This document shows positions 17,901-29,766 of a DNA stretch of 64,000 nucleotides, in pieces. The notes beneath the pieces were generated by a model that had not been told where the DNA came from, searched no databases, and saw nothing but the letters and a program-made list of their open reading frames with translations. Origin of the DNA: Rhodocyclaceae bacterium. GTDB lineage: Bacteria > Pseudomonadota > Gammaproteobacteria > Burkholderiales > Usitatibacteraceae. The DNA lies in the NCBI GenBank assembly GCA_020247395.1, contig JADCJC010000030.1, positions 1 through 64,000 of the forward strand. Direction: 5' to 3'. The position numbers and the translations under genes are program-made. Positions within the stretch are counted from its first letter, which is position 1. Every line of letters begins with the position of its first letter.

Positions 17901-18308
17901 TCAGCCGCTGTCCTTTGGTTTTCTTGGCCGTTCCATAGCCGCCGAAGAGCGCACAAAACCGAGTTTTTGGTAGAACTCGGCCAAACTGGGGTCGCCCGCC
18001 CTCAAGACCCAAGTCATGTCTCGTTGGCTACCCATGCAAGCTCGAACTAGGTCAGCGCCAATTCCCTGTCGACGGTGGGACTTGCGAACGGCAAGCATTG
18101 AGATGTATCCGTTCGACATTCCATCGGTTAACGCGCGAATGAAGCCAACTACCCTATGTTCATCGCTCAAGGCAACGAGCGCGACTTGCGACCTCAGCAC
18201 GAGCTTGTCGAGATGTTGCAGATCGGCCGAATGAGGGTCCCATCCCGCCTCTGTGAGCAGGCTCCTGACCTCACCAATGTCTTGCTCGCTGATAGCTTTT
18301 ATCTTCAA
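17901..18308 (-). CDS. GNAT family N-acetyltransferase
   Basis: This 135-residue acetyltransferase has the acetyl-CoA motif RKSHRRQGIGADLVRACM (about residues 79-96) after the beta-4 strand YISMLAV, and a C-terminal AEFYQKLGFVRSS motif. The substrate cannot be told from the sequence. It stands alone, with a small membrane-protein gene upstream on the same strand after 121 bases. Confidence 0.88.
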   Translation of the reverse strand: MKIKAISEQDIGEVRSLLTEAGWDPHSADLQHLDKLVLRSQVALVALSDEHRVVGFIRALTDGMSNGYISMLAVRKSHRRQGIGADLVRACMGSQRDMTWVLRAGDPSLAEFYQKLGFVRSSAAMERPRKPKDSG

Positions 18309-18429
18309 GCGGCGTCCAAATCGAGATCAGTGTGCTACTTCAACCACCGTAAACCATCCATACGCACCCTCGGCAAATCGTATCAACTGGGCAGCCGAAA
18401 GTAAAACGCCTTTAGACGGACGGAAAGTG

Positions 18430-18810
18430 TTAACCGCCTCTTGTCGAGTACGCATACGCGACCGCTCCAACGACGAGACAAACAAGAGCAACGATATCAG
18501 CCGTGAAAACGCGACCTATCTGCGCGTTATACCCACCCACCGACCACGCCAGATATAGAAACGACAACACACTCCCGAAGCCAGCAACAAATGCGGCGGG
18601 CTGGAACGTTGGACGAAAGGCGGCGTACAGCAGAAACACTCCAAGCAAGCCGAAAAGCACCGCACGATGGCGCATAAGAATCGCCAAGTTCGGCTCCTCA
18701 AACCGAATGCCATACAGCACCGCCAGTCGCTCGGTTCCAAGAAGACCTGAGAGCGGCAGCAGATGAATGATGGCGACAACAACAAGCATTGCGGAAACAA
18801 GGTAGCGCAT
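18430..18810 (-). CDS. Small four-helix membrane protein
   Basis: This 126-residue protein is mostly hydrophobic with four predicted helices (about 3-23, 46-66, 70-92 and 100-122). The pattern LLPLSGLLGTERLAVLYG then LAILMRHRAVLFGLLG is found in a family of small bacterial membrane proteins that databases sometimes mislabel as phosphopantetheine adenylyltransferase. No catalytic motif is present and no function is assigned. Confidence 0.8.
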   Translation of the reverse strand: MRYLVSAMLVVVAIIHLLPLSGLLGTERLAVLYGIRFEEPNLAILMRHRAVLFGLLGVFLLYAAFRPTFQPAAFVAGFGSVLSFLYLAWSVGGYNAQIGRVFTADIVALVCLVVGAVAYAYSTRGG

Positions 18811-18896
18811 GTCAGTTTTCCTTTAGGTTGGCTTTCGTCTCGGCGATCAATCGACTCTCCACAACAACGGGGCAACGTATAAATTGCCAGACACTT

Positions 18897-19020
18897 GGGG
18901 AACTTCTAAAAACCGTCGCGAGCGGGTGAAGTTGGCAGTGAGGAGCAGACACGTACCCAGTGTACGGCGAGCACCGGAACTGACAGATTCGTCCGCGCAG
19001 TAGGTTTTTAGAAGTTCCCC
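18897..19020. mobile_element. 124-bp MITE-like element with perfect 18-bp TIRs
   Basis: The element begins GGGGAACTTCTAAAAACC (18897-18914) and ends with its exact reverse complement (19003-19020). The flanks read ..ACTT and TTGC.., which allows a TT target duplication. The inside carries no gene. A second, degraded copy in the opposite orientation lies at 115-226. Perfect ends suggest recent movement by a transposase encoded elsewhere. Confidence 0.85.
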
Positions 19021-19084
19021 TTGCGCAGCCCCTCTTTTTTCACAGCCATTTCCAGCCATTCATGCCTGAAAACCCCCGTCCTAC

Positions 19085-19372
19085 CTAGAGTTTGGGCTTC
19101 TGCTTCTCAAGAATCTGGTAGTAAGTTTCGTTGGGCTTGATCATCCCAAGCTCCACGCGCGCGCGCTCTTCAACGGCCACCAAGCCTTCTTTCAAATCAC
19201 GGACGTCCGCATCAAGCCCCGCGTTGCGCTGGGCGAGCTTGGTGTTTTTGTTCTTCTGTTCGGCGAGTTGTTGATTCACATCCCACACGCGCAGCCAGCT
19301 ACCCTTGCCGATCCAGAGTGGATACTGAATGGCAATGATCAGCGCAATCAAGGTATGGGGAAGAAATCTCAC
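19085..19372 (-). CDS. ftsB: Cell division protein FtsB
   Basis: This 95-residue bitopic protein has one N-terminal membrane helix (about residues 5-20) and a periplasmic coiled coil (about 30-72, VNQQLAEQKNKNTKLAQRNAGLDADVRDLK). It ends with the FtsB-type VEERARVELGMIKPNETYYQIL motif. FtsB forms the FtsQBL complex that activates septal peptidoglycan synthesis. Location directly downstream of eno is the usual gammaproteobacterial and betaproteobacterial order. Confidence 0.95.
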   Translation of the reverse strand: MRFLPHTLIALIIAIQYPLWIGKGSWLRVWDVNQQLAEQKNKNTKLAQRNAGLDADVRDLKEGLVAVEERARVELGMIKPNETYYQILEKQKPKL

Positions 19373-19409
19373 GGTCTAGTTGTCTCGGGATCTCGCTGAT
19401 CAATCGCCT

Positions 19410-20696
<1,287 letters not shown>

Positions 20697-20711
20697 CTAT
20701 TTTTTATTGAG

Positions 20712-21554
20712 TTACTTCATCAAAGCGGATTCAGCAAAGCCGCGCTGCTTCACCAGCGCGTCGATTTCTTTCAATACGTAGAGCAGCTCTTTCATCATCG
20801 GCAACGGCCACGCGTTGGGGCCATCCGAAAGTGCCTTCGATGGATCGGGGTGCGTTTCCATAAACACACCGGATACACCGGTGGCAATCGCAGCGCGCGC
20901 GAGCACCGGAACAAACTCGCGTTGTCCACCTGACGTTGAGCCTTGACCACCCGGAAGTTGAACCGAGTGTGTGGCGTCAAACACCACCGGGCAATTGGTA
21001 TTGCGCATGATGGCGAGCGAACGCATATCCGAGACGAGATTGTTGTAGCCGAACGACGCACCGCGCTCGCACACCATGATGTTGTCGGTGCCGCTGGCGT
21101 CGCGTGCTTTGTCCACGACGTTTTTCATATCGGTCGGTGCCAGAAACTGGCCTTTCTTGATATTCACCGGCTTGCCGGCACGCGCGACAGCATGAATGAA
21201 ATCGGTCTGCCGGCAAAGGAATGCCGGTGTTTGCAGCACATCAACCACACCCGCCACCGTCGGAATCTCCGCTTCGGTGTGGACGTCTGTCAGCACCGGT
21301 ACGCCAAGTTGCTTTTTCACTTCGGCCAACACGCGCAAACCCTCCTCCATGCCGGGGCCGCGAAACGACTTGCCGGAAGAACGGTTGGCTTTGTCGTAGC
21401 TCGACTTAAAGATGAACGGAATCTTTAGTTCCGTCGTAATTTCCTTGAGCTGTCCGGCAACGTCGACTTGTAGTTGCTCGCTCTCCACCACGCATGGCCC
21501 GGCAATTAAGAAGAATGGCTGGTCGAGCCCCACTTCAAATCCACAAAGTTTCAT
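20712..21554 (-). CDS. kdsA: KDO-8-phosphate synthase
   Basis: This 280-residue enzyme condenses PEP with arabinose 5-phosphate to 3-deoxy-D-manno-octulosonate 8-phosphate, for lipopolysaccharide inner core. Motifs include [30 protein letters not shown], and [20 protein letters not shown], and [13 protein letters not shown] near the C-terminus. The asparagine in SYDKANRSS marks the metal-independent class. It lies in the standard pyrG-kdsA-eno-ftsB order. Confidence 0.97.
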   Translation of the reverse strand: MKLCGFEVGLDQPFFLIAGPCVVESEQLQVDVAGQLKEITTELKIPFIFKSSYDKANRSSGKSFRGPGMEEGLRVLAEVKKQLGVPVLTDVHTEAEIPTVAGVVDVLQTPAFLCRQTDFIHAVARAGKPVNIKKGQFLAPTDMKNVVDKARDASGTDNIMVCERGASFGYNNLVSDMRSLAIMRNTNCPVVFDATHSVQLPGGQGSTSGGQREFVPVLARAAIATGVSGVFMETHPDPSKALSDGPNAWPLPMMKELLYVLKEIDALVKQRGFAESALMK

Positions 21555-21717
21555 AGCGTCTCCAAAGACGGCGCGATCCGCACTGCCACCCCGTTCCCGC
21601 TTATTTTCGTAACCGCACGGGAACCCAATTCATTAATCACCATAACGCGCCAAACTTGGGGTCCTGCCTTCGCGGGGACAGAGGAGCTTTGCCCCCGGAA
21701 ATCAGTCTGACTTCCGC

Positions 21718-23442
<1,725 letters not shown>

Positions 23443-23570
23443 TTATAACGCAGTCAGGGATAATCAGACCTCGTCGGCAGTAGTTTGGCCAGCGGGGTAA
23501 TCTCGCGCCCTTATGCCGAGGATTTTTTGTTTTCCACGCGCCCGACTAACGCAACCGCCAACTCCCAATA

Positions 23571-24656
23571 ATGAAAGTCACTGAAAAGCCCATCATGAGT
23601 CTCGCAGCCGATCATGCCGCTTGTCGCGTGGTGATTGTCGACCAGACGCAGCTACCGTTTATTGTTGAGCAGCGCGTCCTGCTGACCTGGCAAGACTGCG
23701 CGGAGGCCATTCGCACCATGCGGGTACGCGGTGCCCCGCTGATCGGCGTAACCGCGGCTTATGGAATCGCACTCGCGATGCAGCGCGACGCAACCGACGG
23801 CGCACTCTCGACAGCCAGCAAGGCACTAGCGGCAACACGTCCGACCGCGGTGAATCTCGCATGGGCACTTGATCGCATGAGTCGGCTGCTCACCACCACC
23901 GACCCTGCTGACCGCGCCGACGTCGCTTGGGCTGAGGCGGATCAAATCGCGGCTGAAGACGAGGATAACAATCGCAGGATCGGCGAGCACGGCCTCGCCA
24001 TCATTCGTGATATCTACGCGAAAACCGGGCGTGCGGTAAACATCTTGACTCACTGCAACGCTGGTAGGATGGCTTGCACCGAATGGGGAACCGCCACCGC
24101 GCCAATTTATCTGGCGCACAGGGAAGGGTTACCGCTGCATGTCTGGGTGGAAGAAACGCGACCGCGCAATCAGGGACTGATCACCCAGTGGGAACTGGCT
24201 GATGCCGGTGTCAACCACACCTATATTGTGGACAATGCAGGCGGCCACTTGATGCAGCATGAAAGAGTGGACCTTGTCATCGTCGGCGTAGATCGGGTTT
24301 CCCGTCGCGGTGACGTGGCCAACAAGATTGGCACCTATCTGAAGGCGCTCGCCGCGCGCGACAACGGCATCCCGTTTTATGCCGCAGCACCAAGTTCCAG
24401 CATTGATATGGATATCGAGGACGGCGTGCCAGAAATCGAAATTGAAGAACGTGATACCAGCGAGGTCAGTATGCTACGCGGTTGGGATCGTAATGGTTAC
24501 GTAACTGATGTGCGCATGCTGCGTGACCGGACACCGATTAGTAATCCGGGTTTTGATGTCACCCCGTCGCGACTGGTTACGGGTCTTATCACCGAATGCG
24601 GTATTTTTGCACCGGCGGATCTCGCCCGCAGTGTGGCAAAGGGAACCTGCAAATGA
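23571..24656 (+). CDS. mtnA: Methylthioribose-1-phosphate isomerase
   Basis: This 361-residue eIF2B-like isomerase converts 5-methylthioribose 1-phosphate to methylthioribulose 1-phosphate. Signature segments are MRVRGAPLIGVTAAYG, ILTHCNAGRMACTEWGTA with the catalytic cysteine, and GVDRVSRRGDVANKIGTY with the catalytic aspartate. The start at ATG 23571 may instead be ATG 23595, eight codons in. It overlaps the next gene, a class II aldolase, by four bases. No other methionine-salvage gene is in the window. Confidence 0.94.
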   Translation: MKVTEKPIMSLAADHAACRVVIVDQTQLPFIVEQRVLLTWQDCAEAIRTMRVRGAPLIGVTAAYGIALAMQRDATDGALSTASKALAATRPTAVNLAWALDRMSRLLTTTDPADRADVAWAEADQIAAEDEDNNRRIGEHGLAIIRDIYAKTGRAVNILTHCNAGRMACTEWGTATAPIYLAHREGLPLHVWVEETRPRNQGLITQWELADAGVNHTYIVDNAGGHLMQHERVDLVIVGVDRVSRRGDVANKIGTYLKALAARDNGIPFYAAAPSSSIDMDIEDGVPEIEIEERDTSEVSMLRGWDRNGYVTDVRMLRDRTPISNPGFDVTPSRLVTGLITECGIFAPADLARSVAKGTCK

Positions 24657-25342
24657 CGTTTCTGCATTTGAATACCGTTCCGCATTTGTCGCGACGCCGC
24701 GAGGTGATTGACACGGCGTTGAGAATGAATGCTGCGGGAATCAACCACGGCAAGTCAGGCAATGTAAGCGCCCGTGTTGCCGATTCGAATGACAGCAGTG
24801 ATGGTTTCCTCATCACCCCTACCGGCATCGACTACGAGAATTTACAGCCTGAGCAAATTGTGCTCGTCAACATGAATGGCGACTATACAGGTGATGTCTT
24901 GCCTTCCTCCGAATGGCAGTTCCACCGCGACATCTACGCCGCGCGGCCGGAGATTCACAGCATCGTTCACACCCACTCAATCTTTGCCACCAGCTTGGCA
25001 AGCCATCATCGCGACATTCCCCCGTTCCATTACATGATCGCTATTGCCGGAGGACGCGATATCCGCTGTGCGCCATATGCAACCTTCGGCACTGCGGAAT
25101 TGTCGGCGGCAGCGGTAACGGCACTCGAAGGAAGGACAGCGTGCTTACTCGCGCAGCATGGTGCCATTGCGTGCGGTGCAACCCTCAAGAAAGCGCTCGC
25201 ACTTGCAGTAGAAGTCGAGGTATTGGCAAAGATGTATTGGCACGCTCTGCAACTCGGTGAGCCGCCCCATTTGAGTGACGACGAAATGGGAAGGGTAATT
25301 GAAAAATTTAATACTTATGGCCAGCAGTCAGCTGGGTTGTGA
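24653..25342 (+). CDS. Class II aldolase (probable methylthioribulose-P aldolase)
   Basis: ATG 24653 overlaps the mtnA stop and gives 229 residues. The protein is an L-fuculose-phosphate-aldolase-type class II aldolase: GKSGNVSAR and TPTGIDYENL bind phosphate, SSEWQFHRDIY holds the catalytic glutamate, VHTHS and AQHGAI hold the zinc histidines. MtnB, the dehydratase of classic methionine salvage, is a distant relative, but the intact SSEW glutamate and the absence of mtnC/D here favour an aldolase of the DHAP shunt, splitting methylthioribulose 1-phosphate into DHAP and methylthioacetaldehyde. That assignment is by context. The longer upstream frame lies inside mtnA. Confidence 0.82.
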   Translation: MTFLHLNTVPHLSRRREVIDTALRMNAAGINHGKSGNVSARVADSNDSSDGFLITPTGIDYENLQPEQIVLVNMNGDYTGDVLPSSEWQFHRDIYAARPEIHSIVHTHSIFATSLASHHRDIPPFHYMIAIAGGRDIRCAPYATFGTAELSAAAVTALEGRTACLLAQHGAIACGATLKKALALAVEVEVLAKMYWHALQLGEPPHLSDDEMGRVIEKFNTYGQQSAGL

Positions 25343-25528
25343 AATAAAAGGGATCTGCGATCATGCAGTTGGCGCATAAACCTCGCACAAAACTATCAAT
25401 TTTTGTCGCAGGTATCGCTAAGCAGGCGTGCGGGTGAGGGCTCAACAAAACTTCCGCTGTGAGATAATTTTGTCTCAATAGGTAATGTGTCGATGCCATG
25501 ACGTCGACCGCCCTTCGGAGAGCCATAG

Positions 25529-27355
25529 ATGCACGCCCAAGCCAAGCCCGCATTTATCAATGACGCGCCGACAAAACATCAAAAATTGTTGGCGTGGGTG
25601 GAACAGATTGCAGCACTCACAAAGCCGGATCGCATTTATTGGTGTGATGGTTCAAGCGAAGAATACGATCGCCTTTGCGCCGAGCTAGTCGCTACCGGCA
25701 CCTTCCGCAAGCTCAACGACACACTGCGTCCCAATTCTTACCTGGCGTTATCAGACCCGACTGATGTTGCCCGGGTTGAAGACCGAACCTTCATTTGCTG
25801 TGAACAACAATCCAACGCAGGGCCAACCAACAACTGGTTGCCGCCAGCGGAAATGCGCGCTACGCTACAAGGCCTGTTTGCCGGCTCGATGCGTGGACGC
25901 ACCATGTACGTGGTGCCGTTCAGCATGGGGCCACTTGGCTCACATATCTCACACATTGGTATCGAGATTTCAGACTCCGCCTACGTCGCAGTCAACATGA
26001 AACTCATGACACGTATGGGCAGCAAAGTACTCGATATGCTCGGTGACGATGGTGAATTTGTGCCATGTCTTCATTCGGTTGGTGCGCCGCTGGCATCGGG
26101 CGCGAAAGATGTCGCTTGGCCGTCAAATAAACACCACAAGTACATTGTGCATTTCCCCGAAACCCGCGAGATTTGGTCGTACGGTTCCGGCTATGGCGGC
26201 AACGCTCTGCTCGGCAAAAAATGTTTTGCTCTGCGTATCGCGTCCGTGATGGGCAAAGAACAGGGCTGGCTCGCCGAGCACATGTTGATTTTGGGTGTAA
26301 AGACGCCGACTGGCAAGAAACACTACGTCACTGCTGCGTTTCCGTCCGCATGCGGCAAAACGAATTTCGCGATGATGATTCCTCCTGCGCCATTTAAGGC
26401 AGCCGGATGGGAAGTGACGACCGTCGGCGACGACATCGCCTGGATCAAACCCGGTGCGGATGGCAAGATGTACGCCATCAACCCGGAGGCGGGCTTCTTT
26501 GGTGTGGCTCCCGGCACATCATATGAGACCAATCAAAATTGTATGGAATCGCTGAAAGCGAACGTGATTTTCACCAACGTTGCGCTGACCCCTGAAGGCG
26601 ACGTTTGGTGGGAAGGCATGTCCAAAACACCACCAGCACATCTGACCGATTGGCAGGGCAACGCTTGGACACCGGATTGCGGACGCCCAGCAGCGCATGC
26701 CAACGCACGCTTTACGGTTGCGGCAACGTCGTGCCCTTCGCTTGATTCGGAATGGGACAACCCGAACGGCGTGCCCATTTCAGCGATGATTTTTGGGGGC
26801 CGTCGCTCGACGACTGTGCCGCTCGTAACAGAAGCCAACAATTGGAACGATGGCGTCTACATGGCCGCGACGTTGGGCTCTGAGACCACGGCAGCGATTG
26901 TCGGACAAGTTGGTGTGGTGCGTCGTGATCCTTTCGCCATGCTGGCGTTTTGTGGCTACAACATGTCCGACTACTTTGCACACTGGATCGATATCGGCAG
27001 CAAAACTTCACAGACGCCCAAGCTGTACTGTGTGAACTGGTTCCGGAAAAGTGATGAAGGGAAATTCATCTGGCCGGGCTTCGGTGAAAACATGCGGGTA
27101 TTGTCTTGGATTATCGGCCGCGTGGAAGGAACCGCGGAAGCCGGCGAATCGGCGCTTGGCGCGTTCCCGCGTTACGGCGATTTTGATTGGAGCGGGCTGT
27201 CGTTTGACGAACGTAAATATCGATCAATCACCGCAGTCACACAATCGCATTGGCGGCAAGAACTCAAGCTACACGATGAGCTGCTGACCAAATTGGCGCA
27301 CAATCTGCCTGCAGCCATGCGCGTTCGTTACGCCACACTTAACAACACGCTGTAG
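25529..27355 (+). CDS. pckG: GTP-dependent PEP carboxykinase
   Basis: This 608-residue enzyme converts oxaloacetate to PEP with GTP, the first committed gluconeogenic step. The kinase-1a phosphate loop is [16 protein letters not shown], and the GTP-class features [25 protein letters not shown] and [22 protein letters not shown] are all present. Length matches the family. It is monocistronic, convergent with the J-like gene with only 19 bases between stops. It pairs with ppsA and the ketone-body genes for growth on acids. Confidence 0.97.
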   Translation: MHAQAKPAFINDAPTKHQKLLAWVEQIAALTKPDRIYWCDGSSEEYDRLCAELVATGTFRKLNDTLRPNSYLALSDPTDVARVEDRTFICCEQQSNAGPTNNWLPPAEMRATLQGLFAGSMRGRTMYVVPFSMGPLGSHISHIGIEISDSAYVAVNMKLMTRMGSKVLDMLGDDGEFVPCLHSVGAPLASGAKDVAWPSNKHHKYIVHFPETREIWSYGSGYGGNALLGKKCFALRIASVMGKEQGWLAEHMLILGVKTPTGKKHYVTAAFPSACGKTNFAMMIPPAPFKAAGWEVTTVGDDIAWIKPGADGKMYAINPEAGFFGVAPGTSYETNQNCMESLKANVIFTNVALTPEGDVWWEGMSKTPPAHLTDWQGNAWTPDCGRPAAHANARFTVAATSCPSLDSEWDNPNGVPISAMIFGGRRSTTVPLVTEANNWNDGVYMAATLGSETTAAIVGQVGVVRRDPFAMLAFCGYNMSDYFAHWIDIGSKTSQTPKLYCVNWFRKSDEGKFIWPGFGENMRVLSWIIGRVEGTAEAGESALGAFPRYGDFDWSGLSFDERKYRSITAVTQSHWRQELKLHDELLTKLAHNLPAAMRVRYATLNNTL

Positions 27356-27374
27356 AGCGAGCCGCGCAGGCGGG

Positions 27375-28160
27375 CTACTTGACACGCTCCCGACGCTCGG
27401 CTTCCGCCGCAGCTCGCGCCCGCCGTGCTGCCGCCCGGTCTTCTTCGATTCGTTGCTGCTCTAAATACCGATTTTGTCGCGCGATTTCGGCACGCGCCGC
27501 AGCAGAGTTACGCTCTGTCTCCGCACGGCGCATACCCTCCTCAAATTCGCTGGCCATACGCCGTTGATTTTCCTGATACCGTTGCTGCCGTTCTTCCCGA
27601 ATTTCTGCCTGAGTCTTGAGCGTCGGCACAAACGCTTTGCCCGGAACATATTGCTCGGTCTTGAGCTCGGCGGCGCGCTGCTCCTGCGCGACACGCAATC
27701 GTTCCTCCTCCTCAACCCGACGCGCTTCCGCCTCCGCCACCAACAGATCTTGTCGACGCTTGGCCTCTTGGGCGGCCTCCTCAACACGTTTTGCCTCTGC
27801 GGCTCGTTCCAATTGAATTTGCGCCTGAAGCACGCGCGTTTTCTCAATCTGTTGCCACCATAGGCCGCCGACCAAAGCAACAATGGTGGCCAGGGCACCC
27901 GGTAACGCGATACCCTTTAGCGACCCGCTTCGCTGCCGCTTGCCGCGCCACACTGCAAGTTCATCGTCATGTGCCTGGCGCGACATCACATCGGTGAGGG
28001 CGATTTTCGCATTGGTCAGTCGATTAATCATCGCCGATCGCTCCGTCTCGTCGAGGGCGGAGTCTTGCTCGGCGACTTCGACCAGCTTTTGATACTGCCG
28101 CATGATCCAGGCCTCAGATGCATTCTCGGGCAGGTTCAGCGTTTCATAGTGATTTTGCAT
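27375..28160 (-). CDS. J-like, membrane-anchored coiled-coil protein
   Basis: This 261-residue protein begins with a J-domain-like helix pair (MQNHYETLNLPENASEAWIM, about residues 1-70) but lacks the HPD tripeptide, so it should not stimulate DnaK. A single membrane helix follows (about residues 84-103, ALPGALATIVALVGGLWW). The rest is a long charged coiled coil rich in A, E, Q and R (about 110-261), interrupted by YVPGKAFVPTL. The topology places the coiled coil across the membrane from the J-like part. Betaproteobacterial genomes have similar unnamed proteins; no function is known. Confidence 0.8.
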   Translation of the reverse strand: MQNHYETLNLPENASEAWIMRQYQKLVEVAEQDSALDETERSAMINRLTNAKIALTDVMSRQAHDDELAVWRGKRQRSGSLKGIALPGALATIVALVGGLWWQQIEKTRVLQAQIQLERAAEAKRVEEAAQEAKRRQDLLVAEAEARRVEEEERLRVAQEQRAAELKTEQYVPGKAFVPTLKTQAEIREERQQRYQENQRRMASEFEEGMRRAETERNSAAARAEIARQNRYLEQQRIEEDRAAARRARAAAEAERRERVK

Positions 28161-28182
28161 CTATCACTCCCCAACCATTCAA

Positions 28183-28202
28183 GCGGGGAGCCTCCGCCCC
28201 GC
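28183..28202 (-). terminator. Hairpin between J-like and DUF3617 genes
   Basis: GCGGGG at 28183-28188 pairs with CCCCGC at 28197-28202 around a short loop. It lies just downstream of the DUF3617 stop and upstream of the next gene on the same strand. No clear T-run follows, so it is a weak candidate terminator. Confidence 0.35.
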
Positions 28203-28209
28203 GCCGGTA

Positions 28210-28659
28210 CTATTTTTGCGCCTTGTCACAAGTGTCGGCAATCTTTCTGCCTTCCATATTCATGGTCATGCTGCCGCGCGGACTGCTGACGTTCATTTTC
28301 ATTTTGTACTCGTCTTTGCCGTTATGCGTCAGCTTGCCGTCGCCTGTGGTGCCGTCAACACACTTCAAAGACCACGTCACGGTGCCGCCATCAACCCTTG
28401 GTTGGACGGGATCACATTCCCCCTCACCGCGCGGCATCATCGGGGTCCGCTGTTCATTCCATTTCACTTCGCCCGGCTTAACACACCGCGTCGCGGTCAT
28501 GCCATTGGCCATTTTTGCCGCCATCTCCGGCGGCATCCCAAGCATGTCTATCTTACTCGTGATCCGCCAGAGGCCCGGTGGCATTTCCTTGAGCTCAGCA
28601 GCGGACACGGTTACGCCCAGCAGGCTAGCCGTGAAGCCCATTAATAGTGCTTTCATCAT
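28210..28659 (-). CDS. DUF3617 periplasmic protein
   Basis: ATG 28659 gives 149 residues starting with a signal peptide (MMKALLMGFTASLLGVTVSA, cleaved before AELKE). The mature part has the DUF3617 pattern PPGLWRITSKIDMLGMPPEM, two conserved cysteines forming a likely disulfide (TATRCVKPGEV and the later ECDP/LKCVDG pair), and ends ADTCDKAQ. Function of the family is unknown. Longer frames upstream are not supported, since the signal peptide sets the start. Confidence 0.85.
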   Translation of the reverse strand: MMKALLMGFTASLLGVTVSAAELKEMPPGLWRITSKIDMLGMPPEMAAKMANGMTATRCVKPGEVKWNEQRTPMMPRGEGECDPVQPRVDGGTVTWSLKCVDGTTGDGKLTHNGKDEYKMKMNVSSPRGSMTMNMEGRKIADTCDKAQK

Positions 28660-28860
28660 CGTGTCCACCCCAGTCGTCGTTACGCAGAAATGGGATGCTA
28701 CCGTGCGGACTCCGCACTGACAATACCGCCAACTTTGCGGGGCAGTAGGGGGGTGAGGCCAACGACCCACACCAGCGACATGGGTCAATGACACAACTCA
28801 AACACGCGGGGGCGTTTTGTCGGCAAAATACCGCTGAACAATAAGGACAAGGGAAAACGC

Positions 28861-29766
28861 ATGGAAATCATGTCGATGGAGTTTTTACAAGCGTTGCTGG
28901 CGATCATCGCCATCGACTTAGTGCTGGCGGGTGACAACGCTATCGTGATCGGTCTGGCGGCGCGAAATCTGCCCCCCCACCTGCAAAAGAAAGCCGTGTT
29001 TTGGGGTGCCATCGGCGCGGTCGTTGTGCGTGCGGTGTTGACCATGGGTGTGGTCTGGCTTCTGAAGATCCCAGGCTTCCTCCTCGCTGGGGGTGTTGCT
29101 CTGATCTGGATCGCCTATCAGTTGGTGGCCGATGAAGGTGGCGAGCACGACAATATCCAAGGAGGCACCACATTCCGGCAGGCGATTCAGACCATTGTGG
29201 TGGCCGACGCCATCATGGGTGTAGACAATGTGCTCGCCGTTGCTGGTGCCGCGCACGGCAGTTTCCTGCTGGTGGTGATCGGTCTTTTGGTCAGCATACC
29301 GATCGTGATGTGGGGCTCCACGTTGATCCTGAAATGGGTGGAGCGTTTCCCGCAAATCATTGTTGCTGGCGCGGGCATTCTTGGATGGACAGCCGCCAAG
29401 ATGATCATATCCGAGCCGCTCATCAAACAGTTTTTTGTTGAGCACCACGAGTGGAGGATTGTTCTCTACGTATTCTGCATCGGCATTGTCATGTGCATTC
29501 CAATGCTGAAGCGGCTGCAAGGCAGGTTATCCGCTACGCCACTGTGTTTTGCATTCACTATCATCTGGCTGACGGTGTTTGATTACTTGGAAGAATACAC
29601 GGCGGCGCGTTACTTCCCCGCAGCTGAAGTGCCGATTGCGATGGAGCTAATCGATTTGGTGATGTGGGTGGGATGGATTCCCTTTGTCATCATGCTGACC
29701 AAGGCCCTAACACCGCCACCCGCCCCGCCGACTGCATCCACCAAACCGGCTGATCAGGCGTCGTGA
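28861..29766 (+). CDS. TerC/YjbE family integral membrane protein
   Basis: This 301-residue protein has about seven membrane helices. Two aspartate motifs define the TerC superfamily: IDLVLAGDNAIVIGLAAR in helix 1 and VVADAIMGVDNVLAVAGAAHG in the middle. Such proteins export manganese or other divalent cations in several bacteria. Start ATG 28861 follows AAGGACAAGGG. Its last 13 bases overlap the end of the convergent ilvA gene. A manganese riboswitch was looked for upstream but not found. Confidence 0.9.
   Translation: MEIMSMEFLQALLAIIAIDLVLAGDNAIVIGLAARNLPPHLQKKAVFWGAIGAVVVRAVLTMGVVWLLKIPGFLLAGGVALIWIAYQLVADEGGEHDNIQGGTTFRQAIQTIVVADAIMGVDNVLAVAGAAHGSFLLVVIGLLVSIPIVMWGSTLILKWVERFPQIIVAGAGILGWTAAKMIISEPLIKQFFVEHHEWRIVLYVFCIGIVMCIPMLKRLQGRLSATPLCFAFTIIWLTVFDYLEEYTAARYFPAAEVPIAMELIDLVMWVGWIPFVIMLTKALTPPPAPPTASTKPADQAS

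Noticed and set aside
28730-28860. Possible yybP-ykoY manganese riboswitch upstream of the TerC gene
   Set aside because: GGGGCAGTAG near 28738 recalls the aptamer start, but the conserved GTCAACATAC-type loop and the closing strand are missing.
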